Of a stretch of 64,000 nt of DNA, positions 44,949-57,232 are shown piece by piece. Both the position numbers and the translations under genes were made by a program. Under the pieces are notes generated by a model that did no database searches, was not told the origin of the DNA, and worked only from the letters and a program-made list of their open reading frames with translations. Positions within the stretch are counted from its first letter, which is position 1. Every line of letters starts with the position of its first letter. The DNA is from Entonaema liquescens (lineage: Eukaryota > Ascomycota > Sordariomycetes > Xylariales > Xylariaceae). The stretch lies in NCBI GenBank assembly GCA_902805475.1, contig CADCSX010000023.1, forward strand, positions 1,798,001 to 1,862,000, in the 5' to 3' direction.

Positions 44949-46540
44949 ATGGCGTCTACCCTCCGTCTGAGCTCCTCTGCCTTTCGAACAACGCTTAGGG
45001 CCCCCAGTTTTGCGGTCCGTACCACAGCGTTCAACGCGGCACGATGCTATTCTTCTTCTAAAAGCCAGGTAAATAAACATACAATTCCCTTCTATGGCAT
45101 CCCAAGCTTACAATATCGTCTAGACCCTAAAGGAACGCTTTGCCGAGCTGCTCCCAGAGAAGATTGAAGAGATCAAGGCCCTAAGAAAGTAGGTACCCAA
45201 TATTCAAAATAAAATAATTATTACCCCACGCACAAAAGCTTATAATCCGTGCGCAGAGAGCATGGCTCCAAGGTCGTCGACAAGGTCACCCTCGACCAGG
45301 TCTACGGTGGTGCCCGAGGAATTAAGGCTCTAGTTTGGGAAGGTTCAGTTCTCGACGCCGAGGAGGGTATCCGTTTCCGAGGCAAGACGATCCCCGAGTG
45401 CCAGGAAATTCTTCCTAAGGCTCCCGGCGGCAAGGAGCCTCTCCCAGAAGGTACGCGAAAATCTCGTGGTTATAAGGATACTGGCTAAATATTACAGGTC
45501 TTTTCTGGTTGCTCCTGACTGGTGAGGTTCCTACTGAGCAACAGGTTCGCGATCTCTCTGCCGAGTGGGCCGCTCGATCCGATGTCCCCAAGTTTGTCGA
45601 GGAACTTATCGACCGCTGCCCTACCGACCTTCACCCGATGGCCCAATTCTCCCTTGCTGTTACCGCGCTTGAGCACACCTCATCGTTTGCTAAGGCTTAT
45701 GCCAAGGGTATCAACAAGAAGGACTACTGGGGATACACCTTTGAGGACTCCATGGATTTGATCGCCAAGCTCCCCACTATTGCTTCTCGCATCTACCAGA
45801 ACGTTTTCAAGGGCGGAAAGGTTGCGCCAGTTCAGAAGGACAAGGACTACAGTTTCAACTTCGCCAACCAGCTTGGCTTTGGCGAGAACAAGGACTTCAT
45901 CGAGTTGTTGCGACTATACCTGACCATCCACACTGACCACGAAGGTGGCAACGTTAGCGCCCACACTACTCACCTTGTCGGCAGTGCTTTAAGTTCTCCC
46001 TTCCTGTCCCTCGCCGCTGGTCTGAATGGTCTTGCTGGTCCTCTTCACGGTCTTGCCAACCAGGAAGTCTTGAACTGGCTCACCGAGATGAAGAAGGTGA
46101 TCGGTGATGACCTAAGCGACGCTAAGATCACCGAGTACCTGTGGTCCACTCTCAACTCCGGCCGAGTTGTTCCCGGTTATGGCCACGCCGTTCTCCGCAA
46201 GACGGATCCCCGATACACTGCTCAGCGAACATTCGCCCTAGAGAAGATGCCCAACGACCCTATGTTCCAGCTCGTCAGCCAGGTTTACAAGATCGCCCCC
46301 AAGGTCCTGACTGAGCACGGCAAGACCAAGAACCCTTACCCCAACGTCGATGCCCACTCTGGTGTCCTCCTCCAGTACTATGGCTTAACTGAGGCTAACT
46401 ACTACACTGTCTTGTTCGGTGTATCGCGTGCCATCGGTGTCCTACCCCAGCTCATTATCGACCGTGCTGTCGGTGCCCCGATCGAGAGGCCCAAGAGTTT
46501 CTCCACCGCCAAGTGGATCGAGATCTGCAAGAAGCTATAA
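44949..46540 (+). CDS. CIT1: Citrate synthase, mitochondrial
   Basis: This enzyme condenses acetyl-CoA with oxaloacetate in the mitochondrial matrix, the entry step of the TCA cycle. Exons: 44949-45068, 45124-45188, 45257-45450, 45498-46540; 473 residues. An Arg/Ser-rich presequence (residues 1-37) ends in RCYSSS, a typical processing site. Visible motifs include SVLDAEEGIRFRG, LFWLLLTGEVPT and HPMAQFSLAV. The catalytic residues are in place: His310 in GPLHGLANQE, His356 in GYGHAVLRKTDPR and Asp411 in NVDAHSGVLLQYYG. The C-terminus ATIEICKKL-like end (KWIEICKKL) lacks a clear PTS1 signal, so this is the mitochondrial form. Codon use is strongly biased to C-ending codons, as in highly expressed genes. 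The downstream neighbour on the same strand is the citrate carrier YHM2. Confidence 0.97.
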
Positions 46541-47886
46541 GGAATGAGTGACGCATTTTTCCTTATGTCTGAAAAGAGCATGTTTCACAAACGGAAATAG
46601 AACGGTCTATCGAGAGCAGTGGTGTATCACGGAGGGTTTGAATTAGACATGCTCCTAACGATACCAAAAAGCTGCGCTTGTACAATAATACGTCATGATT
46701 GAATTTTGTATAGGTAGATGCAATTGAACATTAACTACTAGCAACACTCTTCTCAATGTAAATATACATGAAACTATTGAACCTTACGACTTTGTAAAAA
46801 CTATCGACAGCCACGTGGAAAAGCTGTTTATGAGGTACTAAGTGTAACAGACATGCGATAAATTTGGTGGCGCTTTTTATGTAGGTACGAAGCCGACGGT
46901 CTAACGATAATAATATTCTATTAATATTAATAAATTAGGAGGTTTGGGGAAAATCCGGGCAGCTTGTTGAGGTAAAAGTAAACTAGCAAACATGGTTGGT
47001 TGATGGGGAAGCTGCGAGATTATCGGCCGACGTATCACTGGGAGCTGGGACCTGGGAGCTTGGCAATTGTTGAGAATGCGTTCAACAAAGTTCCGAGGGA
47101 TCTGAAGCCCCCCGGAGATAGCACTGAGAGGTACATACATACTTGGTGTACTTATAAGTTGTTACCCGGGCACGACTTAGTAATATACGGACATAGTGGC
47201 TTGGAATAATAAATCCTGTCAGCTGAACTCAGGCTGAAAAATACGGAATATCTTCGTTCGAGTCAGGTATTAAAAAATGAAATCGGAATCCGAAGAATTG
47301 AATCCACCATTGCCTTGATATGATGTTTTGAATTGCCCAGTAATAAAGCAATTGAATCCAATCTACAGGTGGTTACAATAGGTACGCTAGTAGGTCTCAA
47401 CTCCATATTCCATTGGCCAATACAGGACTACCTACAGGGCTACAGGGCTAAATACAGGCGCTAGAATATACTAGTGGTACCTATCATTACCACATGTGGC
47501 CGAGGCTGCTTTGACCTTGTTGACCTAACAGCGTAACTGGCTTGCTGACCACCTCCGTAGTACACTGCAGGCTTACGGCAATCGTAATCCGTTCACCGAC
47601 ACCAATCATACACCCGTTCTACTGGGAAACTCCCCGACTCCGATCCCTTATTGCTTTTTCGCGTTCGACCCTTCCCGTTTCTCCCCGTCTCACAAAGCCA
47701 ACTTTTACCATCCCTCTTTCTTTTTTATCTCATCATCTTGTTGATTTTATTCCTCAACACCAATCGCCAATCCTCTTCGAAGGTTAATCCTCTACCTACC
47801 TACCCACCCCTCCTTCTCCTCTCTTGCGAAGAAGCACCCGATTGCCTTGGTCAGGCCCCTTTCCGTTAAACGAATCCTATCTGGAA
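46541..47886. other. Intergenic region between citrate synthase and YHM2
   Basis: This contains the 3' flank of citrate synthase and the YHM2 promoter. From about 47540 to 47850 the plus strand is C/T rich, as in a fungal leader. Short frames on both strands look like chance. Confidence 0.5.
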
Positions 47887-49009
47887 ATGTCCACCGCCAC
47901 CGTTGCTGCCTCCGGGGCCGTCCCCCCTTTGACGGACAAGACGCTGGAGAAGAAGCCCATCAAGTTCTCCAACTTGTTACTCGGCGCTGGCCTCAACTTG
48001 TTCGAGGTCACTACGCTCGGCCAGCCCCTGGAGGTCTGCAAGACTCATCTCGCTGCGAACAGAGGTGACTCCTTCGCTTCTGCTCTGCGCGCAATTTGGA
48101 GCCGTGGCGGTGTCCTGGGATGTAAGTAACTATCAGCGCCTATCCCTTTATTATTAGCTCTCTTCCTGAAACAAAAACATCCGACTAACATGTATTTGCA
48201 ACCGCAGTCTACCAGGGTCTCATCCCCTGGGCCTGGATCGAAGCCTCGACCAAGGGCGCCGTTTTGCTCTTTGTCGCTTCCGAAGCCGAATACTATGCCC
48301 GAGTTGCAGGCGCTTCGGAGTTTGGCGGTGGCATTATCGGTGGTGTGACGGGTGGTGTCGCACAGGCGTATGCTACTATGGGTTTCTGCACCTGCATGAA
48401 GACGGTCGAGATCACGCAGCACAAGCTTGCAGCATCCGGTGTCAAGCCTCCAAGCACGTTCGAGACGTTCATGAACATCTACCGCAAGGAAGGTATCCGG
48501 GGTATCAACCGCGGCGTGAACGCGGTGGCCATCCGACAGATGACTAACTGGGGTTCGCGCTTTGGTTTGTCTCGTCTAGCCGAGCAGGGCATCCGTCGCG
48601 TCACCAACAAGGAGCATGGCGAGAAGCTCAGCGTTGTTGAGAAGATCACCGCCTCCGCTCTGGGTGGTGGCCTCTCAGCTTGGAACCAGCCTATCGAGGT
48701 CATCCGCGTTGAGATGCAGAGCAAGAAGGAGGACCCCAACCGACCCAAGAAGATGACGGTCGGGAACACTTTCAAATACATCTACGAGACTAATGGTCTT
48801 AAGGGCTTGTACCGCGGTGTAATGCCGCGTATTGGGTTAGGCGTTTGGCAGACGGTTTGCATGGTGGCTATGGGTGATATGTAAGTTTCCTCTCCCTTTT
48901 CTCCCCATCATAAACAAGAATAGGAACTACGTTACTAACAGAAGCTGCAAACAGGGCCAAGAGTTACGTTGAAAAGCTGACCGGTGAGAAGGTCACTGCT
49001 AAGCATTAG
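47887..49009 (+). CDS. YHM2: Mitochondrial citrate/oxoglutarate carrier (Yhm2 type)
   Basis: This inner-membrane carrier exchanges citrate for oxoglutarate and supports a citrate-oxoglutarate NADPH shuttle. Exons: 47887-48121, 48208-48880, 48955-49009; 320 residues. It matches yeast Yhm2 throughout: KPIKFSNLLLGAGLNLFEVT, TLGQPLEVCKTHLAANR, GVLGFYQGLIPWAWIEASTK, GGVTGGVAQAYATMGFCTC, MKTVEITQHK, GIRGINRGVNAVAIRQMTNW, GGGLSAWNQPIEVIRVEMQS, KGLYRGVMPRIGLGVWQT and the C-terminal AKH. The three repeats carry degenerate carrier signatures, as known for this family (QPLEV, QPIEV). Start choice: the first ATG before STATVAASG. Introns begin GTAAGT. Confidence 0.97.
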
Positions 49010-52000
49010 GCGGCGTTTACACGGTTGGGATACCTCGTATGAAGATAGAACAGACACGAGGGACCGGAGGTACCCTTTCGGGTTTTGCGGTTTTATTACG
49101 TATAGAGTGATTTTTTACGTTCGGCCGGTATTACATTCCGGATTGATATTGATATATGTACGCGGTTGTGTAGCATCACGGCAGCATTTACCTACTTGTT
49201 ACGATCTATGCAATAAAGACCTGACTATCACATCACAACACAGAGTGTTGCGGTTTGGGGTCGATATATTTGCACATGCTATTTCTTGACTGTTTTTGTG
49301 ACATGGATGCATGTGATCTAGGGTATTGAATATCGTGAGCTGACATGTGATATTCCTGTCGCCAATAGTGGGCAACTACAGACGACCCCTGTCACTACTT
49401 AAGCTACACTATACATACATTTCATTCGTTGATATTTCTTGACAAAGGATATTCTTATAGCATAGGTTTCAAGGTGACTATTGCAAAGATAGTCTTCGGT
49501 ATACGTCAGTTAGCAATATGGCAAGACTGGCATAGGTGAAACAGCAAATGACAAGAAAGGTCAAATATTCAGATGCGTTCAATTGGTGCTTATAACAACG
49601 GTGTTTTAAATATTATATCTATCGCTTTTTTTATTAGGTCCGGTGTGGTTATGGTCAAAAGCTCAGTATAACACTTCAAGCTTAAGCAAGAACGATGTCA
49701 CGACCACGGCAACGAAATACGATATTATATCAACGAAACCACGCTACAAGTATGGTGCAAGTTATTATAAGGGGTTAGTCATAGTATACTGAAATACCCC
49801 AAGCAGATCTGGCATCCCACACAACTTGGCAGATGGTATATTGCTAAAGTTTAGACTAGATGTGTTAACATAACCAATAACACGAATGGTAGTCAACATG
49901 GATAATACTTCTCCAACTTCTGAATGGGGTGGACACCTATAGATGGTTCATCTAGTTTTCCCAGTTGCAGTATTTCTGGTACAAGGGGGGATAGATACCA
50001 ATACTTGTATCCATTGTTGCCCAATGTGCTTTTTAGACTCGAATTATAAGTTATGGCAGTCCTAGGGGTTATAGGAAATTACTCCGTCGTGGCTTTTGGG
50101 ATTCTAGACGAGATATCCGAAATAAAGAGCATGTTCAGTATGTAAGTTAGAGTCTTCTATGGCTGAGCTTGGGGTCGTTTCCGTGCTTCTTGCTCCGCCT
50201 CTTGATGGTGGTAGCAGTTCTAATCAATAAGGCCTTGCACCATTGGGGATGAGTACAATACACCTGGCAGTTAAGGGGTATATATATATTCACCTTGGAA
50301 GGGCTAAACCCACTTCCGCACAATGTATAAGTTTTTCAAATTAGATGGTGTCAAAAAGAGTCCGCACAGAAAGCCCATCAGATTCACCTTGTGGACGCGG
50401 TGTTTAGAGGTATGGGATTATATTCTTGGTAGGCTCTGGGGTGTATACAGGGAGATTTATGCCTAGACTCGGGGTCAGTGATCATAACTGATGGCAATAT
50501 ACTTGACTAGCCATGGGGTGGGAACTATTGTATACCTAGTTGCCATAACCCAGTTAGTTTATAGTGTGTCAGTTTATGCATATCACAGCGTAGAATCTAG
50601 CTAATGTCAAGCCTTACTCTTACAGGCAGGTTAAACAGGACCTATGCCCTTGTATATAACATCTACGTCAAGTACGGGGAAATGATAAATGATAATATAA
50701 TTCTGCATGACTTTGTTTGCAATGCACTTCAGGATACGGTTTTCAAATCTGATGTTGCCTACTAGGTTTGTTGATACGAGCCTGAAATACCTAGGTACAT
50801 GGTATGATATACTTATAAGTTAACAGATTAACTCCATATTTATATATAAGGCCAACTAGAGGTACTTATTGTCTAATAATAGAGTCGGAATAGTTTCTTT
50901 TCTAGATTACTTCAGTACTCATGTAGCATAGTTAACTTATTAAATATGTACCCAGATTGAATTATCTACACCTCAAAACCAACTAACCAGGGCATAAAGC
51001 TACATACAAGAAATATTATTGGTCTTAATCTACTGGTGGTGAGATCTATTTGCTTTACGCAACTTTTCACTCATCAGTAACTATTAACCAGGATCGTTGT
51101 AGACTGTACGCGGCAGCAAGACGTTATAAAAACAAGGTATGTAACCCATGTACGAGGATCAGAGTTTGGCTATGGGGGTATGATTTAACTTTGGAATCAA
51201 CAGTATAAGCTCTGGGGCTGCTTGCTCTCTATTACTTGTAGCTTTGATCTAAGCTCGGTCATATTATTCAGCTATAGATACATATACCTTCGTATAGGGT
51301 TGTTAATATTACCAGAGACTTGGGTTTCGCAAATCTGAATAGACCTTCTTGAGGTTTTACATAAGTTTAACGCGGCACTTTAGTAGAGTGAAACGCTGGT
51401 GTTATGTTCGCAGTGAATCTATCACACACGCGTTACGTACATAGGCCACGACAACATATATCGCCATAATACTGTTTCAAAAACCGGGACTCACAATTAC
51501 GCATACAGTATCTGTCGTAGTGGTATAGGTAGTAGTTACTTTAGCTTACGGAACTATACTTTGCTGGGTCTGAGTGTAATCGCTCGACAGTATACGAGCA
51601 TTGATCTGATTAAATATAAGAGGATCCGAGAATCATATTATATGATCTCTGTATTTGCTGGTCTAAACCTCGAGGTATATAGCTCACTAAATTCAACACC
51701 ATAGCTTATTACCTGGATATAATTTTGGAGAAATGAGTTTAGTATCTTGTTTCCGCCGGAGGTCGTGAACTCCTCACGAACTGGTCCTGGTTTCCTTTAA
51801 CCATCAGAACCTTATTGCTGAAATTGTTTTGCTACGGTATCTTGGTTGGCCTTCATATAGTATCCTGACTCCTACTCTATGAATCAATGCGATTGATGAC
51901 GGGCAACTCGTAGTTATCACATATGCAAGATGAAAATGAAACCTGTCGCCATCTTTGCGATCCTAGAGCGAAGTGGAATAAAAGGCGTAAGCCCCGATCT

Positions 52001-54730
52001 CAACGCCAAACTCATTCCTTACCTCGATTTGCCAAGTCGGTGGTCTCACGGCCATTGGCTAAAGAAGACGAACATATAGTCTTGGTATCGCTAGAAGAAT
52101 GTACGAATCACTTCCACCTATTCAAGGCATGTCTCAGTGCACGCCAAAGGGGGGATATTTGGCTTGGGAAAACAACTCATCGACCGTGATCGAGAACCAT
52201 TACCTTGGCCAGGTCCGTGTCTCCCTCGCGGAAACGCTCTGATAATAATACAGTGCTTGAAAGTGTATGAAGAATGTTGAATGTATCGATACTTCTGGCT
52301 ATACGTTCAGACGCTCGAGGGTATTATCTGATACTGGCCGACAGAAACACAACGCCCGTCCATGAATAGACTTTAAACACCTTCAAGTGATACAGTCGTG
52401 TGAAGTTACACATCGGCGCATTGTTATACCGGGAGTCTCTCTCGCCCCTTGGGCTCACGCTGTTACATGTATCCCACTGCACCGTATGGGAATTTTCGGT
52501 GGGGGTGGACGGGCCGATGCATTCGTGACGTCCCCTTGGGTATCGAATATACGAGCGGCTATTCCCTCTAACTGCGATCGGGTACCGTCGCGTTGCATCC
52601 ATACGTTGTAAGGCGAAAAAAATAAAAAGAGGGACATTTGTCAAACCTTCTACCGCCTCCGCGAAAAGTTTCCCACGTACGGTAAAGGAGGTGTAGTAAC
52701 GTAGAAAAGGTTGTATTTCGGCTCTTACATACATACATCGCTATAGTATAGTTATACATACGTCATAAGGAGACATTGGCGGTCAAGCAATAAAACACTT
52801 ACCGCAACCGCTCATCGTCATCACCGCCGTCGTTACGGCGCCCCACTTCGCCTCGTCGCAGAGTGAAAAAAAAAAAAAAAGAGAAAGGACGGATGACCGC
52901 TGACGAAGACCGTTGGGTACGCATTGTGGCTAAGCGGTGGCCGTTGTTACACCGAACCGTGCATGGACAAAGTGCGTTGCGAAAAAGTTACGTTGTCCGC
53001 AAAGACCCGTTTCCCTTCCTACGAAACCCCATGGTACTAGAGTTTGGGGATTTTGGTGGAGGAAAGGGAAAGGGAGGGATGAATTACACGCGGTCTCAAC
53101 ACGGACCAACTTTGGGATTCTGGGGGGACGTAAAAGAACCGACTTTGTGCCCCTGCCGAGCCCGAGACGGCCCGTATTGTATTCCCTAGCAATGAAATGC
53201 CCACGGCGAATCGGATGGGCCGCCCCCTTTGGTTTAACCTGTTGCCGGGCCTCTTGAGACATTTTTGGGCTCGACGGAAAATCTTGGCTTCTGACGCGGT
53301 TATGCTGGCTTCTGCCGGCAGGCTGATGGGATCAACCAGCTCGTCTAGCTCGCCCAGCTTTTGCCCAGCGCGCCTCGAATGGAGGCTACTGGAATTTCGT
53401 ACATTTCGTACATATTTTCATCTTCTATTTACGCGGCATGTGCATTTATTTTAGGTTCTGACTTCACTCGGTGTCTCAATATTGCAAAACACTCTTTTAT
53501 TACCAGAGCTTGGCCTTGGACGTTTGCGTGTTTCGCGCTTGGTGCTGTACTTGTTTTGGTAATATCTTTTTTTCTCTCTTCGATTGCGGCGTATCTATTT
53601 ATTGCTTTGATTGCGATGGAGCGAGCTTGCCAAGGGTCTCGATGATAGAAAAAAGGCCTGCAGTCCCCGATGGAGAGGAAGATCGTCGTGCTGCAATCTT
53701 GGCTTCCGACTTACGCGCCTGACATATTAGCAATGCAGACGGACGGCAAAGACTTGATATGAATACTAACACAGCCAAGCTTCTGATCCAACTGATTTAT
53801 TTGTCTAAAATACTGCAATTCTGATGACCGACGAAGGCTTAAGGGGTAACTTGTGGCATATTCGTAGTCTCTTGGCATGACGCGCAAATATACGTGCCAA
53901 GAAGAGATTGTCTGATGAGCTCTGCTCTATCGAATAACAGTACCGTAAATAGAACACTGTATGTTATATTCGAACAGTTAGATATGGATAGTTGCGCTTT
54001 ACCAAGACGCTAGGTAGAATACGTATGTATTATATGAATACAGACTTACATATGTATGTCTACCTAGCTACCACAACACGTTGATCATGTTAGATGCCTG
54101 CCACGATTGCTTGAAGTTTGGTTCTACGCATGGATGTATTGTACGACGGTAGCGTCGGTACGTGCCATACCCAAAACATTTGGGGGCGGGCGTACGCTAG
54201 GAAGAAACAATCAACTTATTAACTTGGCTGCGGAGAAATCGAGCATCATTTAGATCTGCCATGGCCGCCTGGGCTGAAAGGGCGACCTTTAGTATCGGGG
54301 ACAACTAATTAACCTAGTGATAAACCTTTTTTTCGTTGTTACGCCGACTTGGACCTCGCGATGGCAAATCGTCAACCGTAGCGACGAGGGTAAAATTCCA
54401 GATTTTTTTTTTCTTTCTCGCGCGTACCCCGTGGAAGAAAACGCGGTCACTCTAAATGTACTAGCTTGACTTCGTGGCAAAAAGCTCTCGCCTTAACGAA
54501 GCCAGGGGCTCCACGCCTTAAATACATTTATGATTAATCGGACTAGAACCCTTCTTGCATCGATAAAAGGGTGAGACGTCGTTTTATCAACCTTAGCTCC
54601 TGTAAGTTTCTAGAATTGGAAGACCCGAACCCATTGGCCGGGAAACCTTTAATAGTCTTAACCTTTTCAATGTACCCAGGATGTGAGCTTTGTATAAATC
54701 TCGCAAGTAGCGGCGGGAGTGCCTAGGCGT

Positions 54731-54751
54731 AAAAAAAAAAAAAAAAAAAAA
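54731..54751. repeat. Poly(A) run of 21 bases
   Basis: The longest homopolymer in the window. A retroelement tail is one possible origin, but no upstream element or target-site duplication is apparent. Confidence 0.95.
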
Positions 54752-56491
54752 CCCTCAGTGAGGTATATTCGTGATGGTATTCTGCAAACATTGACCATAG
54801 AATAGTTGTCGATTTGTTTCAAGTTCCATCAGCCGGTAACTAAGCTTTATGTAGCCAGGTTTTATGGCAACTTGCGTGCATTGAACCCTTGTTTTCGACA
54901 GCGCACAGCGCCTCAGGCGTTTATTACTCGTAGAATCCCAGGTGTTACAAGATTCGACAGCATCTAAATTCGTACAATATCGACGATAAGGCCATAATAA
55001 GTACATGGGTATTCGACCTATACATAGACTAGACGCGGCTCCAATAGGGGTAGATAAATGGGAGACGTAGGTAATCGCCTCGCATGAAGCACTGGACGAA
55101 ACGAGCTTTACGAGGCTAGATTATTCCTTTATTGCGTAAGCCGTTGCCAGCGCCAGCGCGAGCGCGAGCGATTGTCGGCTGTTCGGAGACACGACGGGCA
55201 TTGTCAAATATCGGGAGTCAGGTACCTGTTGGGAAAGGGTCTCCCCGTAGCGGATATTCTTTAAGGAGCCCCCCCGAGACCAAGCTATTCTCACCTCGGC
55301 AGACCGTAAACAAACCAGAGATTGCTTCTTGGGGAGAGGAACCACATAATGTCCGAATAAAAGCCATTGGGCCACTGACAAGGAACTATAGCGTGGGCCG
55401 CCAGATGGGAAAATCTTTTAGCGACACGAGCGGCTCGATCCTCGGATCCTCCCAGTAAAATTCCACGGATCCTTACTGTGCCACCTAGCCCCCCCAAAAT
55501 GGCTTCGGCTATCCTGAATCCAGAAGCCTGAAAACGGCGAGGCGAACGTCTATTTCTCTCTAAGATGCATCTCCTAGCGCAATCAATCACGCACTCCAGG
55601 CGGGCAAGACCCCAGTCGTACGAATCCCGATTTTTGAGATTACCTTTTGTCGTCAACATGATTGGCGAAATTAACTTAGTAAGGTTCCAGATTTGTATGC
55701 ATATTGTCAGTCCTGATATTAGGAGGTTATTACTGCCCACGCGACTACTTGCCTTCCAATGAGCGATTTGTACGTCAGATTCATTTACGAGGTTTTTTTT
55801 CCCTGTCCCCTTGAATGAGTAATTTAGAAGATGTACACGATGAAAGTGAAACTGCGTGATAATATTGCCTGGGCCGGTGCATTGCAATAAGCCTTTGCGT
55901 AAATATGAAGCAGACGGTTTGTTTTCGAGATGGGCGAAGATGCCGATGACCGAAAAAAAGCCATAAGCGATTTTTGAAATCTAGCTGTTTCGCCTAGACT
56001 TTTGGTCTTAGAGATATATGGCGCAAAGGCCATCCGACCCTATTAAGGTTGACTTTATTGACGATGCACTTGAGACTAACGAACTCCGTATATACGAAGG
56101 GGTAAGTAGCGGATATCGGACGTAGAATTGACGGTGGCCACAAGACTACAGGCGGCAAGCTTTGTGGAGTTACGGCCATACCGAACGAATACCCATCCGA
56201 GAAATTGCGGCAGACAAAGGTCGCTTTTCTCCTTTCACCGAGCTTGCTTTCCCGGAGCATGTCGGTGAAAGCCTTGCCGCGGAAGTAGAAGGGAAAAAAT
56301 TTAATTGCGAGAGTGACATGTCCATCCATGTGGTCTGTGGCCAATAGCTGGGGTACGGTGTTTATGGTGCAGGACTGGGAAAATGCGGGATTGGTCCCCA
56401 TGGGAATTATGACGTAGGAAAGTAAGCCACACACGCCAGACGATTTGTCTAATGTTGTAGGAACTGCTACCGTCGTCCAGCGCCGGGTTCA

Positions 56492-56530
56492 GTTCACCCA
56501 CGCTTTTCACCCACGCTGTTCACCCACGCT
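56492..56530. repeat. 13-bp tandem repeat, 3 copies
   Basis: Three adjacent copies of GTTCACCCACGCT occur, the middle one with a single substitution. Confidence 0.95.
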
Positions 56531-57206
56531 GCTATGTCCTCTCGACGGGGTCGCGTTCCCCTTAGCCACGTTCCATCATTCTTCTTAAAGCCCTAAGTTT
56601 AGGTAGCAAGCAAGAGCAAGCAGGCAAGCCGAGAAATAAAGCCGCATTTGGCAGGTTACCGGCAGGTGGTACGTAGAGTGCTCCACGTGAAGAATGACGA
56701 TTGTCGGGTTGATAAGGGATAGGATGGTTCATTTTCCGGATCTCCCTATAGCGAACTGGGAGAGCTGTAAATAGTTATTGGCATGGTTATGGTTAGGTAT
56801 GCTCTAATAAAACAACTCGATACATGTTGCTGTTAGCAGGATCGACAGGACCGGGTGGGTTCCAGCGCTTTTCCGCTTTCGAAAAGCAGCCTCGCTCAGC
56901 GTCTTGAATGGAAAATGGCTCATAATGCTGGTAATAGACAGTAGTAGTTTGTACCCTGGATTACCTATTATGTATGTACCGCGCATGTGGTCTAGCGTTA
57001 TGCTGCTTTGCAGGTCTGCAGATGGTGGATGGTGTGGGTGTTTTAGGGTAGCATAGCAGCAAAGCACAGTAATGAGGCGCACTGACTCGCCATTCGACCG
57101 GCTTTCATTGTACAACCTGGCACTGTGAGACTAACATTTTAACATGAGTGGACATGGGTGGCCCTAGTTCGATGGTTAACAGCCTTCGCATAAGCGCATG
57201 GGTCCA

Positions 57207-57232
57207 TAGAGATAGACCGTAGAGATAGACCG
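57207..57232. repeat. 13-bp tandem duplication
   Basis: Two exact adjacent copies of TAGAGATAGACCG. Confidence 0.9.

Noticed and set aside
52863..53262. Three overlapping frames of 106-110 codons
   Set aside because: Frames on both strands overlap in a GC-richer patch; none shows a domain, and one begins in an A run.
54731..54751. Retroelement poly(A) tail
   Set aside because: No upstream reverse-transcriptase frame and no flanking target-site duplication could be seen.
55121..55887. Minus-strand frames of 86 and 198 codons
   Set aside because: Composition is random-like with no motif, no hydrophobic or coiled pattern and no splice-linked neighbours.
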